Shown: positions 44,406 through 50,716 of the stretch, one piece after another
Layout of the letters: each line of letters opens with the position of its first letter
Numbering within the stretch: position 1 is the stretch's first letter
DNA from: Lachnospiraceae bacterium
GTDB lineage: Bacteria; Bacillota; Clostridia; Lachnospirales; Lachnospiraceae
Assembly: GCA_910576125.1 (NCBI GenBank)
Contig: CAJTHM010000032.1
Span: 1-50,716 of the forward strand
Direction of reading: 5' to 3'
DNA: 50,716 nt
The notes under the pieces: generated by a model
The model's database searches: none
What the model saw: only the letters and a program-made list of their open reading frames with translations
What the model was told of the DNA's origin: nothing
Made by a program: the position numbers and the translations under genes

Positions 44406-46682
44406 TTATTCCGCCAGATACATTTTCAGGCTGTCTTCTATTTTCTGGATAGTATCTTCTTTGGATCTGGATCCGTCCAGGTACCCGCCCAGATTCTCGG
44501 TCAGCACCTCGCAGATCTTCGCGTCCTCCCCCACAGACTTATCCAGCGCCTGGCACATGGCCACCAGCCTGTCTGCCGTCTCTTTTGGATAAGCCTTGCT
44601 CTCGAACTGGATATAGTCCCCATCGCCCGCCTCCAGTGACGTAACCATGGTGAATTCGGACCGGTCTTTCGCCGCCTGGGTTTCCATGGAGTTGCGATTC
44701 ACCGGGAAGCCGTTGTACTCCGAATCCTGAATCTCCTCCGACAGCGCGAACCGCAGGAAGTCCTTTGCCGTATCTATATGCTGGCTCTTGGCGCAGATGC
44801 CGGCCTGCACCAGGGGCTCAAAGCTGTTCTCAAAGGCCGCGAAATCCCCCTTGATATAGTCCGCCATGGACATGGGGAGCATGCAGTCCGTAAAGCCTGC
44901 CGTGCCGTTAAAGGCAAGCTTCGCTTTCTTTGTCAGGTCAAAGATACCGTAATCCACCTCTCCTTCAGGCCGGGCGGCAATGACGCCGCAGTTGTCCCCG
45001 ATCGCTTTCAGATATTCCAGATACTTCCCCAGCGCCTCTCTGTCCAGCTGTTTTCCGTCCACGATTTCATCACAGAAATAGGGGTAGAACTTGTTCACCA
45101 GATCGGCGGCTGTCTGGGGACTCATATAAGGCTCATCTGTTCCGGCCAAAAAGCCGGCCAGCGCCTCCATGGTACTCATATCCCGGACTCCGATATCCCT
45201 GCCCAGGACCAGATTCACTCCAAACTGCAGGGGCACCGCGTACCTCTTGCCGTCTTCCCGCGCATAAACGCCCGTAATATTAGACAGCAGTTCGCCGCTC
45301 TCCTCCATGGGCCTCACCACATCATCCAAATCCGCCAGCAGCCCTTTCTCCGCATAGGAATCCATGTTCAGATGGTCCATCACCACCATGTCCGGCGCGT
45401 CGTCTCCCATGAGCATCGTATTCAGCTCCTGATAGACGGCATTATAGTCCGTCTCGCCGTAATTGTACGCGGGATACACGCTCTCTATCTCAACCAAGAC
45501 CTCGGGGTGGGCCTTATGATATTTGGCGGCCGCCTGCTTCAGCAGGGAATTCTCGAAGACAGTGTACAGCTTCAGCACCTCTGTCACCTGGGACACCGCC
45601 TCCGGATCGTACTCATACCGGTATAAAGCCTGGCCGTCCTCTTCCCGGAAAAGCGCGTAGACACTTCCGTCCTGGAATGCCGCGAAGTCCTTGCACCAGC
45701 AATCCGATATGGAAAAACTCGTCTCCGTGCCGGACATCAGCATCTCCCACTGCTCCTCCCCGGCTTTCATTCGGAAAAGCCCATCCTCTCCGCCGGCAAT
45801 CAATGTCCCGTCCGGCAAGGCAGCAAGGGCCCGGCCGGACGCTCCGCCAAAGCTGAAGACCGTATCGTCCCCGGACTGTGAGGAATCGGCGGAAGGGCAG
45901 GGAATCATCGCCACGCCATCGCTTTTGCCCTCCGGGCGTTTTTCAATCCGGCCGCCGCTTTCGTCCGAGGAGCACAGGTAGACATTTTCTCCGTCCGATA
46001 TCACGCCGCCCTCATAATAGCTGTCCAGCCGTTCACTTTCTATCACTCTGCCGTCTTCCCCGGAGAGGATATCCAGCGAAGAATAGGAGAGCACGGTCAA
46101 TGTGCCGTTGTCCAGCGCCGCCAGCCCCTGTATCATCTCATAGCTGCCGTATTCTTCATTGGGGATTGCCCATTTCTCCGGCGTGATTTCCACTGCGGTC
46201 TCTCCGTCCGACTTCCACAGATGCCCCATGTAGTTTTCCTCATCCTCTGCCACATAACCGGCATACAGGTACTGTCCGCCGTCCTTTCCCTGTATCAGCC
46301 GCGCCTCCAGCCAGTCCCCGAGAGCGGTCAGTTCCATGGAGGCCAGCCAGCTCTGGGTCACATCCGTCAGGTTCTCCCCCTGCTTTTCCCACTCCCGCAG
46401 AGCAGTCTTCCCATCCTCTGTTCTGGATGTGAGGAAACGCAGTTTTTCATTTACCGAATACATCTGCATGATTTCCCATCCGCCCAGTTCCTCCGGCAGC
46501 TTCTCCTGTATCTCCACATATCTGCCTTTGTTCTCTGCACCTGATGCGGCGGCATTTTCGCTGCCTCCGGCCCCTTCGTCTCCTCCCGCCGCCTGTCTGC
46601 CGCAGCCGCCAAGCGCCCCGGCAAGAAACGCTGCCGCCAGCAGGACCGCGGTCCGCTTTATGCTCTTTTTTCTCTTCCTCAT
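44406..46682 (-). CDS. Large solute-binding lipoprotein with an N-terminal propeller-like domain
   Basis: 758 residues from ATG at 46682, just after AGGAGG; a frame extension to 46769 runs through a terminator hairpin. The lipobox is LGGCG with C27. Residues about 55-370 contain repeating W/Y-rich strands (for example LAALPDGTLIAGGEDGLFRMK) like a beta-propeller. From about 380 a family-1 sugar-binding-protein fold follows: LKLYTVFENSLLKQAAAKYHKAHP, DDAPDMVVMDHLNMDSYAEKGLLADL, YAVPLQFGVNLVLGRD and FPVNRNSMETQA. No permease genes are adjacent. It lies after a two-component system, so it may be a sensory ligand-binding protein rather than part of a transporter. Confidence 0.85.
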   Translation of the reverse strand: MRKRKKSIKRTAVLLAAAFLAGALGGCGRQAAGGDEGAGGSENAAASGAENKGRYVEIQEKLPEELGGWEIMQMYSVNEKLRFLTSRTEDGKTALREWEKQGENLTDVTQSWLASMELTALGDWLEARLIQGKDGGQYLYAGYVAEDEENYMGHLWKSDGETAVEITPEKWAIPNEEYGSYEMIQGLAALDNGTLTVLSYSSLDILSGEDGRVIESERLDSYYEGGVISDGENVYLCSSDESGGRIEKRPEGKSDGVAMIPCPSADSSQSGDDTVFSFGGASGRALAALPDGTLIAGGEDGLFRMKAGEEQWEMLMSGTETSFSISDCWCKDFAAFQDGSVYALFREEDGQALYRYEYDPEAVSQVTEVLKLYTVFENSLLKQAAAKYHKAHPEVLVEIESVYPAYNYGETDYNAVYQELNTMLMGDDAPDMVVMDHLNMDSYAEKGLLADLDDVVRPMEESGELLSNITGVYAREDGKRYAVPLQFGVNLVLGRDIGVRDMSTMEALAGFLAGTDEPYMSPQTAADLVNKFYPYFCDEIVDGKQLDREALGKYLEYLKAIGDNCGVIAARPEGEVDYGIFDLTKKAKLAFNGTAGFTDCMLPMSMADYIKGDFAAFENSFEPLVQAGICAKSQHIDTAKDFLRFALSEEIQDSEYNGFPVNRNSMETQAAKDRSEFTMVTSLEAGDGDYIQFESKAYPKETADRLVAMCQALDKSVGEDAKICEVLTENLGGYLDGSRSKEDTIQKIEDSLKMYLAE

Positions 46683-46722
46683 TTTCTGTTGCCTCCTGAT
46701 TCTACAATTTACTTTTTCTGGC

Positions 46723-46762
46723 AAAAAACCCGGAAGAACGCTGCCTTTGCGTTCTTTCCCGG
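46723..46762 (-). terminator. Intrinsic terminator just before the large lipoprotein gene
   Basis: On the minus strand CCGGGAAAGAACGC pairs, with two bulges, with GCGTTCTTCCGG around an AAAGGCA loop. U6 follows (A-run 46723-46728). It is only 40 nt before the lipoprotein start. Confidence 0.75.
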
Positions 46763-46840
46763 CCATCATATCAGCCGGATGTCACACGCCTGCGACTTAC
46801 TTGTGCCTAAGTTGTAAAATCCGGAGGGTTCACAGTTTTT

Positions 46841-47686
46841 TCACACAGCCTTTGTCTCCCAGTAAAGATGGAAATAGATTGTCCTCCCGCCGCCCCCGGC
46901 ATGGGCCGGGCCGCTCACCAAGCTGTCCACATCCAGCACGGCCGCCATCTCCTCACTTTCCAGTCTCTGACAGAAATTCCGGCTCCCATCGCTTTCTCTC
47001 TCATATATAGTTTCATCCCCATTTCCCTCCTGCGCCGCGGAGACCACATAGCTGGTCTCTATCCCAAAGGAATCCGCATAGTCCTCCAAAAGCCCGGACA
47101 GGACGCCCTCCTCGGGATATCCCTCCTGATCGGACAGCGTCACCCGCGCGTCCAGCACCTTCCCTGTCACCGCATCCAGCGTCAGCTCAGCCTCCAGCCC
47201 CTGCCCCGCAAAGGACACGGACCAATAACCCGGCAGCGAACCCTCCTCCGCGCTCCCGGGCTCCTCCTGCCCGGCCCAGAGATAACAGTTCATCCGATAC
47301 TCCCGGGGGACAGCCGACATTCCGTCCAGATGGGGCAGGAAAAAATCCCCTATCCATGCCATGCCGCACTCGACGGCTCCCGACATGGACAGCTGCCCCT
47401 GCAAAGGCTCGTGAGGATAGATTTCCGATGCGCTCTCCAGTCCCAGCACCGCCTGGCACAGCTCCTCTTCCGTCAGATCCGCCACCGTCACCTCCACGTC
47501 CACCATTGTGGCGCTCCGGGAATCCCCCGCCTGGGCCTGCATGGAGACCTGCTCTTCTCCGCCTCCCGACAGCAGCATGGCTTTCTCTTCCGCAAGGCGG
47601 CTTTGCACCGCGAACAGGCCTCCGAAAGCGATGGCAAATGCCAGCAATATCCCTGACAGATTCACAAAAAAGCTTCTATTCTTCAT
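46841..47686 (-). CDS. Membrane-anchored accessory protein of the two-component system
   Basis: 281 residues. One N-terminal helix (LSGILLAFAIAFGGLFAVQS) anchors an extracytoplasmic domain. Around residues 165-200, GYWSVSFAGQGLEAELTLDAVTGKVLDARV resembles a PepSY/YPEB-type strand-turn pattern; the rest is not recognised. It starts 11 nt inside the kinase gene, so it is translationally coupled to it. This suggests that the protein works with or modulates the kinase in the membrane. I give no firm function. Confidence 0.75.
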   Translation of the reverse strand: MKNRSFFVNLSGILLAFAIAFGGLFAVQSRLAEEKAMLLSGGGEEQVSMQAQAGDSRSATMVDVEVTVADLTEEELCQAVLGLESASEIYPHEPLQGQLSMSGAVECGMAWIGDFFLPHLDGMSAVPREYRMNCYLWAGQEEPGSAEEGSLPGYWSVSFAGQGLEAELTLDAVTGKVLDARVTLSDQEGYPEEGVLSGLLEDYADSFGIETSYVVSAAQEGNGDETIYERESDGSRNFCQRLESEEMAAVLDVDSLVSGPAHAGGGGRTIYFHLYWETKAV

Positions 47687-49160
47687 CCTCCGCCCTTTCT
47701 CCGCATACTACTTCAAGGCTCACCTCTGTCCCCATTCCTTTCCTGCTCCGGAAAGTCAACCGGCTTTTATGTATCCCGGCGATTCTCTCGGCCAGGGCGA
47801 GCCCCAGACCTGCCCCGTGCTGCTTTCTGGACCTGGCCTTGTCCACCATATAAAAAGCCTCCGTAATCCGGGAAAGCTCCTCCTCTTCCATGCCGCAGCC
47901 ATCGTCCCTGACGCCGATCCGATATATTCCCTCCCCCAGACGTCTGCCTGACAGCTCTATCCGGCTGCAGCCTGCTTTCATGGAATTGTCCATCAGATTG
48001 ATCAGCAGCGTCTTCAACAGATCATACTCCACTTTGATATAGGCCGGATCCGCCGATAGCGAAAAGGAGATTCCTTTCTCCGCAAAAAGCGGCCTAAGCC
48101 CCTCCGATACGTCCCGGAACAGATCCTCCGCGTCCATCTCCTGCAGCGTGAAATCCTGCCGCCCCAGCACCGTCAGATCCATCAGCTTCAGGGACAGGGT
48201 CTCCAGGCGCATCCCTTCATTCCAGATATACCAGGAGGCATCCCGCACCTGCTGCCTGGTCAGCTCTTTCTGGTAGAGCATATCCGCGTAGCCGATAATG
48301 GAAGTCATCGGCGTCTTCATCTCATGGGCAAAATTCGCCACGAAGTCCTCTTTCTGCCTGGCCGCGCGGGACAGCTCCGCCACTTTTTCCTCTACCGCCC
48401 CGGCCATCTGGTTGAAGCTTTCCGCCAGTTCACCGATTTCATCCCGCCCGGATATGGCAAGCCGCTCCTGATAATCCCCCTGGGCCATGCGCCTGGCCGC
48501 CCGCGACATGCGTTTCAGGGACCCTGTCAGAAAAGCCGACAAAAAGCCCAGCAGCAGCATGCCCGCCAGGATGGCGATCAGGTAGCAGCGCAGGAAATAC
48601 CGCTCCAGGGTCTCCTGCTGCACAAGCGTCTTTCCAATGTCCCACTGGGTGAGAAAATATAGCTTTCCGCCGGCCTCCAGCACGCTTCCCACCAGAACGG
48701 AACCGCCCTCCGGCGTATCCTGAAACCGGTATGCATGGGCTCCCTCCGACAGATTCTCCAGAAAGGAAACATCCAGCCCCTCTATTCCCTCATAGAGAGG
48801 CGTTTTGTCCTCCCTGTAGAAAGCCACCGGGAGGCTGATCTCCTCCGCCAGGATTTCAAAGAGCTCCTCGGGCAGTTCCTTCTGTTTCTGCGCTTCCGGC
48901 AGAACCTCCCAGAATGTAAAGCACTCATTCTGATCCATAATGGGCTTTTCGGCAACCACCACGGTCATCGAAAAATCCGCGTATGTCAGCAGCGCCGACT
49001 GGACCGTGAATTTATCATATTGATATTGTTTCAAAGCGAAATCCGTTTCCCTCGCCATGCTGCTTTCCATGGAAAAATGGAGTAGAAGATACCCCGAGAC
49101 AGAAAATGACAGACTTAAAGTCAAAGTCCCGCATATAAAGATTTTCGCAAAGAGGCGCAT
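47676..49160 (-). CDS. Membrane sensor histidine kinase
   Basis: 494 residues. Helix 1 (IFICGTLTLSLSFSVSGYLLL) and helix 2 (LIAILAGMLLLGFLSAFLTG, about 193-212) bound an external sensor domain of about 160 residues. A HAMP linker (MSRAARRMAQGDYQERLAISGRDEIGELAESFNQM) follows. The phospho-acceptor is H279 in FAHEMKTPMTSIIGYADML. The ATPase domain has DNSMKA (N392), DDGCGM and HGAGLGLALAERI. It starts 1 nt after the regulator gene ends. Confidence 0.96.
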   Translation of the reverse strand: MRLFAKIFICGTLTLSLSFSVSGYLLLHFSMESSMARETDFALKQYQYDKFTVQSALLTYADFSMTVVVAEKPIMDQNECFTFWEVLPEAQKQKELPEELFEILAEEISLPVAFYREDKTPLYEGIEGLDVSFLENLSEGAHAYRFQDTPEGGSVLVGSVLEAGGKLYFLTQWDIGKTLVQQETLERYFLRCYLIAILAGMLLLGFLSAFLTGSLKRMSRAARRMAQGDYQERLAISGRDEIGELAESFNQMAGAVEEKVAELSRAARQKEDFVANFAHEMKTPMTSIIGYADMLYQKELTRQQVRDASWYIWNEGMRLETLSLKLMDLTVLGRQDFTLQEMDAEDLFRDVSEGLRPLFAEKGISFSLSADPAYIKVEYDLLKTLLINLMDNSMKAGCSRIELSGRRLGEGIYRIGVRDDGCGMEEEELSRITEAFYMVDKARSRKQHGAGLGLALAERIAGIHKSRLTFRSRKGMGTEVSLEVVCGERAEDEE

Positions 49161-49161
49161 G

Positions 49162-49815
49162 TCATCCCTCCAGCCTGTAGCCTATGCGGAACACCGTCCG
49201 GATCCGCTCTTCCCAGCCCAGCTTCCTGCGAAGCCTCTGGATATGGCTGTCCAGCGTCCGGGTCTCTCCGCTAAAAGGCTCTTTCCAGACTTTTTCATAT
49301 AATTGGTCCCTGTACAGGGCGATATTCCTGTTCTGCATCAGTTCTACCAGCAGATCGAACTCCTTCACCGTCAGCGTCACCGGCTGGCCGCCTTTAAGCG
49401 CCTGTCTGGAATCCAGCCGGACGGACACATCCCCCACTGCCAGCTGCCGTTCGCCTTTTCCCAGCCTGCGCAGCACTGCCTCCACCCTGGCCAGGAGCTC
49501 CCCTATCTGAAAGGGCTTCACCAGATAATCGTCCGCCCCGGCCTTCAGCCCGCGCACCCTGTCGTCAACGCTCCCTTTGGCTGTGAGGAATATCACGGGA
49601 GTGCCGGTGGGCTTGATGTATTCCAGGAGTTCATAACCGTCCACCTCCGGCAGCATGATGTCCAGCAGCACCAGGTCGAAGCTTCTCCCCTCGACGTAAT
49701 CGGCTCCCTCCATGCCGTCCCGGGCACAGGTGCAGCGGTAGCCCTCCGCGCTTAAGTTCATGCAGATCAGATTGGCAATCGCCTCATCGTCCTCCACCAC
49801 CAGAATCTCTGTCAT
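49162..49815 (-). CDS. OmpR-family response regulator
   Basis: 217 residues from ATG at 49815, directly behind GGGAGGTGATATC; a TTG at 49836 would put that site inside the gene. The receiver has the acidic pair D9-D10 (VVEDDE), the phosphorylation site D52 (VLLDIMLPE), T in LTAKGS and K in LVKPFQIG. The C-terminal winged helix (VTLTVKEFDLLVELMQNRNIALYRDQLYEKVW...TLDSHIQRLRRKLG) is OmpR/PhoB type. First gene of the two-component operon; the likely partner is the kinase next to it. Confidence 0.97.
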   Translation of the reverse strand: MTEILVVEDDEAIANLICMNLSAEGYRCTCARDGMEGADYVEGRSFDLVLLDIMLPEVDGYELLEYIKPTGTPVIFLTAKGSVDDRVRGLKAGADDYLVKPFQIGELLARVEAVLRRLGKGERQLAVGDVSVRLDSRQALKGGQPVTLTVKEFDLLVELMQNRNIALYRDQLYEKVWKEPFSGETRTLDSHIQRLRRKLGWEERIRTVFRIGYRLEG

Positions 49816-49931
49816 GATATCACCTCCCACTTTCAAGTATATCCTGAAATTGTATCCTATTTGCGAAAAACGGGAAAAAAGATTTCTCTTTTCCCCCGCA
49901 TATTCTGTCTGCTGAAATATCCTGAATCCTC

Positions 49932-50534
49932 CTAAACCCGGCTCATGTCAATCATGCCCTCCACAGCGTCCCACTGGATATCAGGCAGGTTCTTCTGGGT
50001 CACGTCGGCCGTCTTCTTTTGCTTGGAGCTCATCTTGACCATATTGATGACAAAGAATATGACCGCGATGGCCACGGCAACGCCCATGATGCCGATGGGC
50101 ACTCCCAGCTGCCAGGACTCCTCGAACCGGCCGGGCTCGCTCTTTATGTAAAAATAGCTGCCTACGCTGAAAATCAGTCCCACCAGGATGCTGACAATGG
50201 AATTCTCGAAGAGTTTGTTCTTCAGATTGGACACCGCCCAGGACTGAGGCTTGCCGCAATGAGGGCAGGTATCGTTGAACGCAGCATGATAGATATGCTT
50301 CTTCTCCGCGTTCTCGTAAGCTTCCTGGAGGCTGTTCTTCAGTTTCTGGAAAGCCTCTTCCTGCAATTTCGTCTCCTCTTTCTGGGACAGGGATCTGGAA
50401 ATGGAATTATGTACGGCTTCGTTGCCGGTTATAGTGGCCTGCCGTACCCCGCTGTCCTTTGTGCACTGCTCACACCGGAAAGAATAGGGCACTTTCGCGC
50501 TTTCTGTTCTGGTATGCTTGTAATACGAGCTCAT
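49932..50534 (-). CDS. Zinc-ribbon membrane protein of unknown function
   Basis: 200 residues; ATG at 50534 follows AGGAGG-like AAAGGAAGATGAG. The N-terminal half is cytoplasmic with FRCEQCTKDSG (near residue 19-25) and TCPHCGKPQSW (near 89-95), a C-x2-C / C-x2-C pair suited to zinc. A Lys/Glu-rich coiled region lies between them. Two transmembrane helices follow (about 113-132 and 143-166). The C-terminal tail is soluble. Family not recognised; the layout recalls DNA-J-like or stress-associated zinc-ribbon membrane proteins, but no function can be named. Confidence 0.75.
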   Translation of the reverse strand: MSSYYKHTRTESAKVPYSFRCEQCTKDSGVRQATITGNEAVHNSISRSLSQKEETKLQEEAFQKLKNSLQEAYENAEKKHIYHAAFNDTCPHCGKPQSWAVSNLKNKLFENSIVSILVGLIFSVGSYFYIKSEPGRFEESWQLGVPIGIMGVAVAIAVIFFVINMVKMSSKQKKTADVTQKNLPDIQWDAVEGMIDMSRV

Positions 50535-50716
50535 CTTCCTTTATCCTCCTTATTATAATTATAATCTCTCGGAATCTTTAAGCCAATAAACACAAGGCTT
50601 TCAGATGCCTTTTTTATTAAAATCCCCCACTTTTTTTGCCAAAAGCACTTGACAAATATATCGAAAAATGCGGCGCTTCGCGCCTGTTAATTAACAAGTA
50701 TCGTCCGTTTGCGGCG

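Noticed and set aside
50640..50716. Promoter on the plus strand at the right edge (TTGACA at 50649-50654)
   Set aside because: No acceptable -10 box follows at 16-18 nt and no gene is visible before the window ends. A GGCGC-TTC-GCGCC hairpin and TTAATTAA are present but unexplained.

Overview
The window looks like chromosomal DNA of a Gram-positive clostridial bacterium, most likely a gut Lachnospiraceae. The evidence is strong AGGAGG-type ribosome binding sites, MurT/GatD (lipid II amidation, a Gram-positive trait), a Csp-like subtilase, lipoprotein-type solute-binding proteins, a PotABCD operon and many carbohydrate-active enzymes. No rRNA, complete tRNA, CRISPR array, transposase or integrase is visible.

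Bases 1 to about 4460 are AT-richer and look like the end of an integrated element: a cut-off small gene, two tandem paralogous charged coiled-coil proteins, an HNH/AP2-type endonuclease, a zinc-ribbon protein, an HU-like protein and a cold-shock-domain protein, all on the minus strand. They stop at a sequence identical in form to the 3' end of a tRNA (T-arm plus acceptor strand, 4435-4459), preceded by a tandem 10-bp repeat. I read this as an attachment site marking the element/chromosome junction.

From about 4.9 kb the DNA is GC-richer core chromosome. Regions: carB (5049-8273); a pentose/arabinan block of a DUF5696-like hydrolase, a GH51 arabinofuranosidase and an AraC regulator (8.5-13.0 kb); a methyltransferase and a FecCD/BtuC-type ABC importer whose leader carries an intrinsic terminator behind a three-stem candidate aptamer (13.0-17.1 kb); a DUF3842 protein; a Csp-like S8 protease, a membrane-anchored protein and a D,D-carboxypeptidase (17.8-22.1 kb); the potABCD polyamine importer (22.4-26.5 kb).

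Next comes a minus-strand cluster clpS-clpA-aat-murT-gatD (26.6-32.5 kb). It joins a complete N-degron pathway (Leu/Phe transferase, ClpS adaptor, ClpA unfoldase with a ClpP-docking loop) to the lipid II amidation enzymes. It is followed on the plus strand by a phospholipase-D-like protein, a DUF2975-like membrane protein with its XRE repressor, and a lipoprotein (32.6-36.3 kb).

The last third is a minus-strand glycan-degradation operon (two sugar isomerase/epimerase-like TIM barrels, a GH78-like protein, CutC, a DUF2264/GH154-like protein and a DsbA-like oxidoreductase; 36.4-44.3 kb), then a sensory module of response regulator, histidine kinase, a membrane-anchored accessory protein and a very large solute-binding lipoprotein (44.4-49.8 kb), and a zinc-ribbon membrane protein (49.9-50.5 kb). 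Several otherwise ordinary proteins (ClpA, PotA, the S8 protease, the DUF2264 protein) carry extra low-complexity segments.
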